Assembly (NCBI GenBank): GCA_013151975.1
Contig: JAADHG010000080.1
Location: 1-9,669, forward strand
Length of the DNA stretch: 9,669 bases
From: Chlorobiota bacterium
GTDB taxonomy: Bacteria > Bacteroidota > Bacteroidia > Flavobacteriales > Flavobacteriaceae
Direction of reading: 5' to 3'
The notes under the pieces were generated by a model. It was not told the DNA's origin and did not search any database. It saw only the letters and a list, made by a program, of their open reading frames with translations. The stretch's first letter is position 1; the number at the start of each line of letters is the position of its first letter. Below, in pieces: positions 1-7,803 of the stretch. The position numbers were made by a program, and so were the translations under genes.

Positions 1-283
1 ATAGGAACATTTTTCCAGTAATTTTTTCTGTATCAAAATCTTTAGGGAATTGAATTACAATGCCTTCATTTGTTTTGTCGTAAACAATATTTGTGTTTAG
101 TGTTTGTGCATTTTTTAGTTTGTTAATCTCATTTTGATACTGCAGCTCTTCTTTGTAATACTCTTCAGTTACCAAATCGTGTTTATACTTCTTATTAGTA
201 TTCATGGTTATAACAAAGTATAGTATAAACGCTATAAAGCTAATAAATGCGATTACAATTCCGGTTCCCCAATTTATTTTCAT
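1..283 (-). CDS. ccoH: FixH/CcoH cbb3 oxidase assembly protein (partial, C-terminus beyond left edge)
   Basis: This frame is open from an ATG at 283 to the window edge, giving 94 codons. The protein begins MKINWGTGIV, has one membrane helix at about residues 7-27, then the stretch LVTEEYYKEELQYQNEINK (about 37-55), which is the signature of the FixH family in Bacteroidota, and then the start of a beta-rich extracytoplasmic domain. FixH is a membrane protein needed for maturation or stability of the cbb3 oxidase, probably in copper handling or subunit assembly. It follows ccoG on the same strand after a 77-bp gap that holds a palindromic repeat. Its only Shine-Dalgarno-like bases (AGGA, about 8 nt before the ATG) lie in the arm of that repeat. 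The family call is firm; the C-terminal end is not visible. Confidence 0.88.
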   Translation of the reverse strand, partial: MKINWGTGIVIAFISFIAFILYFVITMNTNKKYKHDLVTEEYYKEELQYQNEINKLKNAQTLNTNIVYDKTNEGIVIQFPKDFDTEKITGKMFL

Positions 284-289
284 AATTAT

Positions 290-307
290 TTCCTGCGTAG
301 GCAGGAA
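290..307. repeat. Short palindromic repeat between ccoG and ccoH
   Basis: The sequence TTCCTGC-GTAG-GCAGGAA is a perfect 7-bp inverted repeat with a 4-nt loop. From memory, very similar units (TTCCTGC, 4-nt loop, GCAGGAA) are scattered between genes in many Flavobacteriaceae. In the minus-strand transcript the hairpin ends a few bases before the ccoH start codon and contains the only AGGA there, so it might affect translation of ccoH. The palindrome is seen directly; dispersal and effect are inferred. Confidence 0.7.
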
Positions 308-360
308 TCTTTTTTTAGTTAATACTTACAAGGTGTCAAAAAAAACCTTGCAGGATATGA

Positions 361-1785
361 TTAATTATAACTTCTAGGTCCTAAAAAGTTTACAGTTGTG
401 GTTTCAATAAGGTCATCACCGCTATACACTTCAATAAGCAATTTGTTTTTATCTCCTTTTAAATCTTTTTTATCAATCTCAATAAAGAGAGTGCCTTCAG
501 CCATACCTTGTTCAGGTACTTTAAAATAATCTGAAGATGAAACTAATTTAATTTCTCCTTTATATTTTCTTAGCTTAAAGCTTACATTCTCAATAGTTCT
601 AGTTGTTTTATTAATCAACTTATAGGTAAATACATTACTGATAATGTTTTCGCCTTTATGCTCATACAATTGCCCTGGTAATCTTAAAATTGTAGCTTCA
701 ACATCATTTCTTAAAGCCAACAATCCAGCTAGTACACCTACCAAAATAACAAGTACAGCAATATAGCCTTTCATTCTAGCAGTTACCTTAAATTTTTCTT
801 TCTTTTCTATTTCATCCTCACTAGCATAACGAATTAACCCTTTTGGTAAATTTACTTTTTCCATGATGTGGTCACATTCATCAATACAAGCTGTACAGTT
901 AACACATTCTAGTTGTGTCCCGTTTCTTATATCTATACCTGTAGGGCAAACATGCACACATTGGTGGCAATCAATGCAATCTCCAAAACCTAAAGCTTGT
1001 CGATCTTCATTTTTTCTAAACTTTTTTCTTCCTTTATCACCTTCACCACGTTTATGGTCATAGGCAACAATAACAGATTTGTTATCTAATAAAACGCCCT
1101 GCAGTCTACCGTACGGACAAGCAATAATACAGACTTGTTCTCTAAACCATGCAAATATAAAATAGAAAACGCCAGTAAATATTATTAGTGAAACTAAAGT
1201 ATTTACATGTTCTGTCGGGCTATCTGTGATATATTTAATGAGCTTATCACTTCCAATTAAATAAGCCAAAAACACATTGGCTATTAAAAACGAAATGATT
1301 AGAAAAATAAACAACTTTAATGATTTCTTTCTAATCTTTTCGGCTGTCCAAGGCTGTTTTGATAAGTTTATTTGTTTTTGTCTATCGCCTTCAATCCAAT
1401 ATTCAATACGCCTAAAAACCATTTCCATGAAAATGGTCTGAGGGCAAATCCAACCACAAAAAATCCTACCAAAGGCAACAGTAAATAGTGTTATAAATAC
1501 AACGCCAATAAGCATTGAAATTACAAACAAGTAAAAATCTTGTGGCCAAAATGGAAATCCGAAAATATTAAAACGTCGTTCAAGGATATTGAACATTAAA
1601 AATTGATTTCCGTTTAATTTCACAAAAGGCGCAGCAAATAAAAATAAGAGCAGCCCATAACTTACCCACTTTCTGTATTTATATAATTTTCCACTAGGTT
1701 TTTTTGGAAATACCCAAGCACGCTTACCTTTTTCATCTATTGTTGCAATAGAATCTCTAAATCTTTCATCTTTAGGTGTTTCCAA
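361..1785 (-). CDS. ccoG: CcoG (FixG/RdxA) membrane polyferredoxin, cbb3 oxidase maturation
   Basis: CcoG is a membrane iron-sulfur protein of the cbb3 cluster; in characterised bacteria it acts as a cupric reductase supplying Cu(I) for oxidase assembly. The protein has 474 residues. It shows membrane helices at about 40-57, 84-106, 157-178, 196-214 and 340-358. Two bacterial-type [4Fe-4S] motifs follow the fourth helix: C270-C273-C276-C280-P and C294-C297-C300-C304. Extra membrane-side cysteines lie in FCGWICP (C110, C114) and CIIACPYG (C219, C223). A C-terminal Ig-like domain (about 375-470) is typical of the family. The start is TTG at 1785-1783: the frame has a TAG four codons upstream and no in-frame ATG before the conserved FRDSIATI motif (residues 9-16), so TTG is the only usual start that keeps the N-terminus. 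It lies 30 bp after ccoP in the same operon. Confidence 0.95.
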   Translation of the reverse strand: METPKDERFRDSIATIDEKGKRAWVFPKKPSGKLYKYRKWVSYGLLLFLFAAPFVKLNGNQFLMFNILERRFNIFGFPFWPQDFYLFVISMLIGVVFITLFTVAFGRIFCGWICPQTIFMEMVFRRIEYWIEGDRQKQINLSKQPWTAEKIRKKSLKLFIFLIISFLIANVFLAYLIGSDKLIKYITDSPTEHVNTLVSLIIFTGVFYFIFAWFREQVCIIACPYGRLQGVLLDNKSVIVAYDHKRGEGDKGRKKFRKNEDRQALGFGDCIDCHQCVHVCPTGIDIRNGTQLECVNCTACIDECDHIMEKVNLPKGLIRYASEDEIEKKEKFKVTARMKGYIAVLVILVGVLAGLLALRNDVEATILRLPGQLYEHKGENIISNVFTYKLINKTTRTIENVSFKLRKYKGEIKLVSSSDYFKVPEQGMAEGTLFIEIDKKDLKGDKNKLLIEVYSGDDLIETTTVNFLGPRSYN

Positions 1786-1815
1786 AACGGATATCTAATT
1801 TTTTATGCTATTATT

Positions 1816-2700
1816 TTACTCCTGAGTATCGTCGTTCCAAAGGTCACCTTCTGGAGCCTTAGGATTAGCTGGGGTTGTTCCTTGGAACTGTAAAACATAG
1901 CTAGCAACTTTTGCAATTTCTGCAGGTTTTAAACTTTGCTTCCAAGATATCATTCCTTTTCCAGATCGACCACCTTCAGAAACGGTTTTAAACACGTTTT
2001 TTATACCACCACCTAATATCCAATGCTTGTCTGTTAGGTTAGGCCCTATACCACCACCACCATCTGGCATGTGACATGCTACACAATACGTGTCAAAAAT
2101 TTCTTTACCTGCACTTAAATCAGCAGCATCAGTTAATAATTCAACACTATTAAAGTCCACAAGATCTTTAGCAGTTTTCTTATATTCTTCAATTGCAATT
2201 TTAGCTTCAGCTAATTCAGTTTCATATTCATCTATTTGGCTAGGTCCATCAAGTATTTCAAAACGCACTAAATAGACTACTGCAAAAACGATAGAAATAT
2301 AAAAACTATAAACCCACCAAGGAGGTAGTGCATTATCTAATTCTTTAATACCGTCGTAATTGTGATCCAAAATAATTTCACCTTCCTCTTCTATTGGCTT
2401 AGAACCTAATAATTTTTTATAGGTGCTTTTAATCCAAGTAAATTTGAATGTATTTTCTTTACTTGCTAAAAACCGTGCTTTAGCTTCTCCGTCTAATTTT
2501 TGAAGCATTACATTTTCTAAAGCACTAATAATGGCTTCAATGGCAATGAGTATTAATAGTATTAAGAATAAAAACAAACTTACTGCTGGATATTCTATAA
2601 AAGCTGGTTTTTCTCCGGAGTCTATTAAGTATTCTACAATTCCAAAAATTATAAAGAATATAAATGGAACTCTTATGTAAGATGGAATAAATTGTCTCAT
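1816..2700 (-). CDS. ccoP: CcoP, single-heme cytochrome c subunit of cbb3 oxidase
   Basis: CcoP brings electrons from soluble cytochrome c or other donors to the oxidase core. The 294-residue protein has two N-terminal membrane helices (about 11-27 and 36-60), a cytoplasmic segment, the CcoP hallmark around residues 113-129 (HNYDGIKELDNALPPWW), a third helix (about 128-146), a charged, probably helical linker (about 155-183), and one cytochrome c domain with CVACH at 206-210. M250, in GKGMISW, is the likely axial methionine. Proteobacterial CcoP usually has one anchor and two heme c sites. Here there is one CXXCH and an N-terminal extension, a form I recall as usual in Bacteroidota. The ATG overlaps the ccoQ stop by four bases (ATGA), so the two are probably translationally coupled. 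Confidence 0.95.
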   Translation of the reverse strand: MRQFIPSYIRVPFIFFIIFGIVEYLIDSGEKPAFIEYPAVSLFLFLILLILIAIEAIISALENVMLQKLDGEAKARFLASKENTFKFTWIKSTYKKLLGSKPIEEEGEIILDHNYDGIKELDNALPPWWVYSFYISIVFAVVYLVRFEILDGPSQIDEYETELAEAKIAIEEYKKTAKDLVDFNSVELLTDAADLSAGKEIFDTYCVACHMPDGGGGIGPNLTDKHWILGGGIKNVFKTVSEGGRSGKGMISWKQSLKPAEIAKVASYVLQFQGTTPANPKAPEGDLWNDDTQE

Positions 2701-2882
2701 GATATGTTTTCGTTTTGGTTGTCTAAAGGAATATTGCTAACGCGTTCTATGTAATCTTTTTTTGCTGTAAAAACCCACCAAAATAAGATTACAAAAAAGG
2801 TAAAAAAGATAAGTAAAGAAATGAGCGGATAAATCTCAATTCCTGAAATACTATCCATATAATTTTTTATATATTTTAACAT
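2697..2882 (-). CDS. ccoQ: CcoQ, small membrane subunit of cbb3 oxidase
   Basis: This is a 61-residue protein with a single membrane helix at about 18-39, rich in Ile, Phe and Trp, followed by a basic and acidic tail (AKKDYIERVSNIPLD) typical of CcoQ/FixQ. CcoQ stabilises the association of CcoP with the catalytic core and is not itself redox active. The gene sits between ccoNO (18 bp upstream) and ccoP (4-bp ATGA overlap), exactly where ccoQ is expected. No strong Shine-Dalgarno sequence precedes the ATG, as is common in Bacteroidota. Position, length and topology support the call more than any catalytic motif does. Confidence 0.9.
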   Translation of the reverse strand: MLKYIKNYMDSISGIEIYPLISLLIFFTFFVILFWWVFTAKKDYIERVSNIPLDNQNENIS

Positions 2883-2900
2883 AGTTTCTTATTTTATGGG

Positions 2901-5069
2901 TTATTCGTTATCAACTCTAATATCTGTACCTAAGCGTTGTAAGTAAGCTATTAGTGCTACGATTTCTCTATTTCGCATTTCAACAAAATTTTCACCACCA
3001 TTTTTCTTGTCTTCCTCATAGGTTGATGCAAAATCTGGATCGCCATATAAATTTTGTTCTATTTGAGTACCTTGTTCTAACATACTCTTTTGAGCATTAG
3101 CAATTTCTTCATCAGTATATGGTACACCTAGTGTTACCATAGCTTTCATTTTAGCTTCCGTAAGAGACTTGTCTAATTCATCTCTAATTATCCATTTGTA
3201 CGCTGGCATTATTGAGCCACTAGACGTGCTTTGTGGATCGTACATATGGTTTAAGTGCCAATTATCGTTATACTTCCCACCAATACGATGTAAATCGGGA
3301 CCAGTACGTTTACTTCCCCAAAGAAATGGATGGTCGTACACATACTCGCCAGCTTTAGAATATTCACCATAGCGTTCTACTTCGCTTCTAAATGGTCGTA
3401 TCATTTGCGAATGGCAACCAACACATCCTTCTCGTATATAAATATCTCGCCCTTCCAGTTCTAGAGGTGTATAAGGTTTTACACTTGAAATTGTTGGGAT
3501 GTTTGATTTTATCATAATGGTTGGTATAATTTGAACTATACCTCCAATTAAAATGGTCACGGTTGCTAAAAGTGTTAATTGTACTGGACGACGTTCTAAC
3601 CATGTATGCCATCCTTCGCCAGCAACACGTTTTTTAGAAACCCTTGATAGTGCAGGGGCTTCAGCCAATTCGTCTTCAACTTTGCTTCCCTGTTTTATGG
3701 TTACAATAATGTTATAAACCATAATTAATAATCCAGTTAAGAATAACGTGCCACCAATAGCACGCATCCAATACATTGGCATAATTTCAGTAACTGTTTC
3801 AAGGAAATTTCCGTACACTAAACTACCATCAGGATTAAATTGTTTCCACATACTTGCTTGTGTAAATCCAGCAACATATAATGGTAATGCATACATGATA
3901 ATACCTAAAGTGCCTATCCAAAAATGTAGATTTGCTAATTTTATTGAAAATAGCCGCGTTTTAAATAGCCTTGGCACTAACCAATAAATCATACCAAAGG
4001 TTAGGAAACCATTCCAAGCTAACGCGCCAACATGTACGTGTGCAATAATCCAATCGGTAAAATGTGCAATAGCATTTACACTTTTAAGAGAAAGCAAAGG
4101 CCCTTCAAAGGTTGCCATACCGTAACCCGTAATAGCAACGACCATAAATTTTAAAACAGGATCAGTACGTACCTTATCCCAAGCACCACGAAGTGTTAAT
4201 AATCCGTTTATCATACCTCCCCAAGAAGGCATTAATAGCATTATAGAAAAGGCAACACCTAAATTTTGTGCCCAGTCAGGTAATGCAGTATATAATAAAT
4301 GGTGAGGTCCTGCCCAAATATAAATAAAGATTAACGACCAAAAGTGAACGATGGATAATCTATAAGAATATATAGGTCTGTTTGCTGCTTTTGGTACGAA
4401 ATAATACATTAACCCTAAGAATGGTGTGGTTAAGAAAAATGCAACAGCATTATGACCATACCACCATTGTACTAAGGCATCTTGTACACCAGCATATACC
4501 GAATAACTTTTTAAAGCACTAACAGGAAGTTCTAAGCTATTAAAAATATGAAGTACTGCAACAGTAACAAAAGTGGCTATATAAAACCAAATGGCTACAT
4601 ATAAGTGGCGTTGTCTTCTTTTTAAGATAGTACCAATAAGGTTAATACCAAAAACCACCCAAACTAATGCGATGGCAATATCTATAGGCCACTCTAATTC
4701 GGCATATTCTTTTGACGTTGAAAAACCTAGAGGTAATGTAATAGCTGCACTAACAATAATTAATTGCCAACCCCAAAAGTTAATTTTGCTTAATAAATCG
4801 CTAAACATTCTAGCTTTTAGTAATCGTTGCGAAGAATAATAAACACCAGCAAAAATGGCATTACCTACAAAAGCAAAAATTACGGCGTTAGTATGTAAGG
4901 GTCTCAAGCGCCCAAAACTTAACCAAGGTATATCATCGGTATAGTTAGGAAACATAAACATAAAAGCTAGCATTAAGCCAACAATCATCCCTACAACTCC
5001 CCAAAGCATTGTTGCGTAAATGAAATTTTTAACAATTTTATTATCGTAATGATACTGTTGCATTTCCAT
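2901..5069 (-). CDS. ccoNO: Fused CcoN-CcoO, catalytic and cytochrome c subunits of cbb3 oxidase
   Basis: One uninterrupted 722-codon frame joins two subunits that are separate in Proteobacteria. The CcoN part (about 1-460) is the heme-copper catalytic subunit that reduces oxygen to water. Expected ligands are visible: H59 and H346 for low-spin heme b, H344 for high-spin heme b3, and H206, H256 and H257 for CuB. Y250 fits the cross-linked active-site tyrosine, and E322 in FEGP fits the conserved glutamate near the active site. A cytoplasmic linker (about 461-495) leads to the CcoO part: one anchor helix (about 497-517), the motif GRDIYIREGCVGCHSQMIRP with heme-binding CVGCH at 549-553, and likely axial M621 in SIMPAY. 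The start is ATG at 5069; a second ATG two codons later is possible. The fusion is a normal Bacteroidota arrangement. Confidence 0.97.
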   Translation of the reverse strand: MEMQQYHYDNKIVKNFIYATMLWGVVGMIVGLMLAFMFMFPNYTDDIPWLSFGRLRPLHTNAVIFAFVGNAIFAGVYYSSQRLLKARMFSDLLSKINFWGWQLIIVSAAITLPLGFSTSKEYAELEWPIDIAIALVWVVFGINLIGTILKRRQRHLYVAIWFYIATFVTVAVLHIFNSLELPVSALKSYSVYAGVQDALVQWWYGHNAVAFFLTTPFLGLMYYFVPKAANRPIYSYRLSIVHFWSLIFIYIWAGPHHLLYTALPDWAQNLGVAFSIMLLMPSWGGMINGLLTLRGAWDKVRTDPVLKFMVVAITGYGMATFEGPLLSLKSVNAIAHFTDWIIAHVHVGALAWNGFLTFGMIYWLVPRLFKTRLFSIKLANLHFWIGTLGIIMYALPLYVAGFTQASMWKQFNPDGSLVYGNFLETVTEIMPMYWMRAIGGTLFLTGLLIMVYNIIVTIKQGSKVEDELAEAPALSRVSKKRVAGEGWHTWLERRPVQLTLLATVTILIGGIVQIIPTIMIKSNIPTISSVKPYTPLELEGRDIYIREGCVGCHSQMIRPFRSEVERYGEYSKAGEYVYDHPFLWGSKRTGPDLHRIGGKYNDNWHLNHMYDPQSTSSGSIMPAYKWIIRDELDKSLTEAKMKAMVTLGVPYTDEEIANAQKSMLEQGTQIEQNLYGDPDFASTYEEDKKNGGENFVEMRNREIVALIAYLQRLGTDIRVDNE

Positions 5070-5080
5070 AGTTAAATGTG

Positions 5081-5287
5081 TTAATCTTTTTTGGTTAGTA
5101 TTGATTTTTTGGAATTTTCTATTGATTTTTTGGAATTTTCTTTAACGAGTTCGTCTTCAAATAGCATACGAACGGAAGGTGTATAGCTATCATCATATTG
5201 ACCTTTTTTTACTGCAAATAAAAAAGCAATAAAAAAAACAATAGCTATAATTATGCTTACTGCGAGTAGCATATAAATAACACTCAT
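5081..5287 (-). CDS. ccoS: CcoS (FixS) cbb3 oxidase assembly factor
   Basis: CcoS is a small single-helix membrane protein required for insertion of cofactors into the cbb3 catalytic subunit. The 68-residue protein starts MSVIYMLLAV, has its helix at about residues 3-25, then the family signature GQYDDSYTPSVRMLFEDE (about 29-46). The tail is unusual: residues 50-56 and 57-63 are identical (ENSKKSI twice), caused by a perfect 21-bp tandem duplication in the DNA. The gene starts 82 bp after ccoI ends and is followed by ccoNO after 11 bp. It is therefore probably the first gene of a ccoS-NO-Q-P-G-H transcript when the promoter proposed upstream of it is active. Confidence 0.93.
   Translation of the reverse strand: MSVIYMLLAVSIIIAIVFFIAFLFAVKKGQYDDSYTPSVRMLFEDELVKENSKKSIENSKKSILTKKD
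5100..5141. repeat. Perfect 21-bp tandem duplication in the 3' end of ccoS
   Basis: Bases 5100-5120 and 5121-5141 are identical. The unit is seven codons long, so the reading frame is kept and the CcoS tail gains a second ENSKKSI. The lack of any difference between the copies suggests a recent slippage duplication. Confidence 0.9.
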
Positions 5288-5308
5288 ACCTTACCTGAAT
5301 TTAAGTTT

Positions 5309-5316
5309 CAAAAATA
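5309..5316 (-). promoter_or_regulatory. Candidate -7 box for ccoS (TATTTTTG)
   Basis: On the minus strand the bases read TATTTTTG, an exact match to the Bacteroidota -7 consensus TAnnTTTG, 22 bp before the ccoS ATG. A TTG occurs 15 nt upstream (5334-5332), closer than the usual 17-23, so the -33 element is weak. That would suit an activator-dependent promoter using the dyad at 5339-5352. Confidence 0.45.
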
Positions 5317-5338
5317 CTTTCATAAGTTACTCAAAAAA

Positions 5339-5352
5339 ATGACATTTGTCAT
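5339..5352. promoter_or_regulatory. Dyad with CRP/FNR-type core upstream of ccoS
   Basis: On the minus strand the bases read ATGACAAATGTCAT, a symmetric site with 6-bp arms containing TGA-N6-TCA, the core shared by CRP/FNR-family operators. It is centred 33 bp upstream of the centre of the TATTTTTG box and 58 bp from the ccoS start. A different reading is a weak ccoI terminator, because the minus strand continues into seven Ts. The stem is only about 5-6 bp and mostly A-T, so I prefer the operator reading. Confidence 0.45.
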
Positions 5353-5369
5353 GTTTTGTTTTTTTGTAA

Positions 5370-7748
5370 TTATTTTAAATGCCGCCCTAAATAATTTGTT
5401 GTTGTTGTTGTAAATACTACGATGCTAATTGAACTTATAGGCATTAATATTGCTGCAACAACTGGTGCTAATTGACCAGTAACTGCGAAATATAAACCTA
5501 TAATATTATACAAAAAAGATAATGCAAAACTCCATTTAATAATCTTTATAGCTGACTTTGATATCTTAATATAATGGTGCAACTGATTAAACTTGGAAGC
5601 ATCTAAAATGGCATCACAAGCAGGAGAAAAAACATTTACATTTTCTGAAATAGCAATACCAACATTACTTTGTGCTAAAGCACCTGCATCATTTAAACCA
5701 TCACCTATCATAAGCACGTTAGCACCTTCACTTTGATGATACTTAATATAGTCTAGTTTGTCTTCTGGTTTTTGATTGAATAATAATTTTGTTTTTGAAG
5801 GGAGCAATTTAGTTAGATTGTTTTTTTCTCCTTCATTATCTCCAGATAAGATAACTAGATCGTAATCTTTTTTTAGAATATTAAATAATTTTGATAAGCC
5901 TTTTCTATAGGCATTATAAAATGTAAATTTCCCTTTGTAAGTGTTATTTGAACTTACATGTACGGTTGTATTTAATGTAGATGCTTCTAAATTATAACCT
6001 ACAAATCGTGCTGAGCCAACTTTTATTTCATCCGATTTGTATTTAGCTTCAATCCCTTTTCCTAAATACTCTTGATAATCATCTAAAGTAAAAATATCGT
6101 GCTTGTCAAGAAGATTGTATAATGCTCTACTTAATGGATGATTAGAGCCTCTAAGTGTATTTTTTAGTAGTGCTTCTTCATGAGTAGAAAAGGTTTCACC
6201 ATCATAACTTATAGTTGTTTTTTTGTTTGCGGTAATAGTTCCTGTTTTATCAAAAATAATAGTATTTACTTTTGCTAGGTTTTCTATAACACTTGCATTT
6301 TTTAAATAGAATTTTTTCTTACCCAAAATACGTAATAAATTGCCATATGTAAATGGAGCAGAAAGAGCGATAGCGCATGGACAGGCTATTATTAATACAG
6401 CTGTAAATACATTTAATGCTTTTGATGCATCTATTACCAACCAGTATAAAGTTGCTACTATTGCAATGGATAAAATAGCAATGGTAAAACGCTTACTAAT
6501 ATTGTTTGTTAGCGATGTAAATGTATTTTCTTTATCTGTTTTAAATACATCATTACTCCAAAGTTGCGTTAAATAACTTTGTTCTATTGATTTTAAAACA
6601 TCAACCTCAATAATACCACTGAGTTGTTTTCCACCTGCAAAGAGCTTGTCACCAGATTGTTTTGAAACAGCTTCAGATTCGCCAGTTACAAAACTATAGT
6701 CAATACGAGCATTGCCTTTAATTAAAATGCAATCTACAGGAATAAGTTCTTCGTTTCTAATAAGTAATCGATCTCCCTTTTTTATATCGTAAACTTGAAC
6801 AGAGGTTTCTTCACCATCTTGAGATATTCTAGTTATTCCTATAGGGAAATAGGATTTGTAATCACGTTCAAACGATAGGAACGCATAGGTCTTTTGCTGA
6901 AAGAATTTACCCAATAATAAAAAGAATACTAATCCTGTTAAGCTATCAAAGAAACCTGTACCTAAATCAAATATTATTTCGGCGGTACTTCGTATAAATA
7001 AAACAGCAATACCTAGAGCGATGGGAACATCTATATTAAGTAATTTAGAACGTAATCCTTTATAAGCAGAAATAAAATATTCTTGTGCAGAATAGAAAAC
7101 TACTGGAAGCGAGAATGCAAACATAAGCCATCTAAATACGGGTTTGTATTGTTCTAACCAAAACCCATCAACTTGAAAATATTCTGGAAATGATAAAAAC
7201 ATTACATTTCCAAATGCAAAACCTGCTATACCAAGCTTGTAAATTAAAGACCTATCAACTTGTGTTTTCCCTGTGCTATAATCTTCTAAACTAATGTAGG
7301 GTTCGTAACCAATATTACTTAAAAGGACAACTAGATTTTTTAAAGAAAATGTTTCGCTGTTATAGGTTACTCTTACGGTTTTCTTACCAAAATTAACAAT
7401 AGAAGCACTTATTGAAGGCTGTAGTTTATTTAAGTTTTCTAAAATCCAAATACAAGAACTACAATGAATATGTGGAATATACAACGTAACAATTTGAGTT
7501 TTCTCATTATTAAATTCTAAAAGTTTTTCTACAATCTTGTCGTTATCTAAAAAGTCGTATTTGCCTTCAATTTCTTTTGGTGTAGCTCCAGGAGCATTTT
7601 CTAAATCGTAATAGCATGCAAGATCGTTCGTAGAAAATATTTCGTAGACGGTTTTGCAACCATTACAACAAAATGATTTATCGTCATATATAATAGGAGA
7701 GAACTCAGAATTTAGTCCACAATGGAAACATGTTTTATGTTTCGTCAT
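5370..7748 (-). CDS. ccoI: CcoI (FixI) copper-transporting P1B-type ATPase for cbb3 oxidase assembly
   Basis: CcoI exports Cu(I) from the cytoplasm for assembly of the CuB site in CcoN. The 792-residue protein begins with a cysteine-rich metal-binding region (C7, C10, C27, C28, C31), then an HMA domain with HCSSC (C96, C99). Membrane helices lie at about 170-188, 204-224, 238-256, 263-284, 418-438, 445-468, 735-755 and 758-779. The actuator motif TGES is at 355-358, the transport motif CPC at 456-458, the phosphorylated aspartate D500 in DKTGT, the nucleotide-binding HP at 537-538, and GDGLND at 682-687. All P1B-ATPase catalytic motifs are intact. The ATG at 7748 gives the expected N-terminus MTKHKTCFHC. 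A five-codon upstream frame (7762-7745) ends on the start codon. The C-terminal tail has five threonines encoded by ACA repeats. The gene is divergent from the CRP/FNR-like regulator. Confidence 0.96.
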   Translation of the reverse strand: MTKHKTCFHCGLNSEFSPIIYDDKSFCCNGCKTVYEIFSTNDLACYYDLENAPGATPKEIEGKYDFLDNDKIVEKLLEFNNEKTQIVTLYIPHIHCSSCIWILENLNKLQPSISASIVNFGKKTVRVTYNSETFSLKNLVVLLSNIGYEPYISLEDYSTGKTQVDRSLIYKLGIAGFAFGNVMFLSFPEYFQVDGFWLEQYKPVFRWLMFAFSLPVVFYSAQEYFISAYKGLRSKLLNIDVPIALGIAVLFIRSTAEIIFDLGTGFFDSLTGLVFFLLLGKFFQQKTYAFLSFERDYKSYFPIGITRISQDGEETSVQVYDIKKGDRLLIRNEELIPVDCILIKGNARIDYSFVTGESEAVSKQSGDKLFAGGKQLSGIIEVDVLKSIEQSYLTQLWSNDVFKTDKENTFTSLTNNISKRFTIAILSIAIVATLYWLVIDASKALNVFTAVLIIACPCAIALSAPFTYGNLLRILGKKKFYLKNASVIENLAKVNTIIFDKTGTITANKKTTISYDGETFSTHEEALLKNTLRGSNHPLSRALYNLLDKHDIFTLDDYQEYLGKGIEAKYKSDEIKVGSARFVGYNLEASTLNTTVHVSSNNTYKGKFTFYNAYRKGLSKLFNILKKDYDLVILSGDNEGEKNNLTKLLPSKTKLLFNQKPEDKLDYIKYHQSEGANVLMIGDGLNDAGALAQSNVGIAISENVNVFSPACDAILDASKFNQLHHYIKISKSAIKIIKWSFALSFLYNIIGLYFAVTGQLAPVVAAILMPISSISIVVFTTTTTNYLGRHLK

Positions 7749-7774
7749 AAATATTTGCTCATTAATACCTTATA

Positions 7775-7782
7775 CAAAGGTA
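7775..7782 (-). promoter_or_regulatory. Candidate -7 box for ccoI (TACCTTTG)
   Basis: On the minus strand the bases read TACCTTTG, an exact match to TAnnTTTG. The implied transcript start near 7770 leaves a leader of about 20 nt before the ccoI ATG. No TTG is found at the normal -33 spacing; the dyad at 7804-7817 occupies that zone instead, as expected for an activator-dependent promoter. Confidence 0.5.
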
Positions 7783-7803
7783 AAAGTTAGTGAAAATTAA
7801 TAT

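Noticed and set aside
329..350. Hairpin CAAGGT / ACCTTG just after the ccoG stop as an intrinsic terminator
   Set aside because: The stem is short with a 10-nt loop, and the T-run is in the loop rather than after the stem. ccoH follows in the same direction, so a terminator is not well supported.
3388..3612. 74-codon frame inside ccoNO in another frame
   Set aside because: It overlaps the conserved CcoO heme region in a different frame; it is a shadow of the real gene.
2901..5069. CcoN-CcoO fusion as a frameshift or assembly artefact
   Set aside because: The frame is continuous with a sensible linker and intact anchor helix, and this fusion is the usual form in Bacteroidota.
5339..5361. Dyad plus T-run after ccoI as a strong terminator
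   Set aside because: The stem is 5-6 A-T-rich pairs with a tiny loop. The matching geometry with the ccoI promoter makes an operator the better reading, though a weak terminator role cannot be excluded.
5397..5411. ACA repeat at the 3' end of ccoI (five threonines) as a phase-variation tract
   Set aside because: The unit is three bases and near the C-terminus, so slippage would only change the number of threonines and not switch the gene off.
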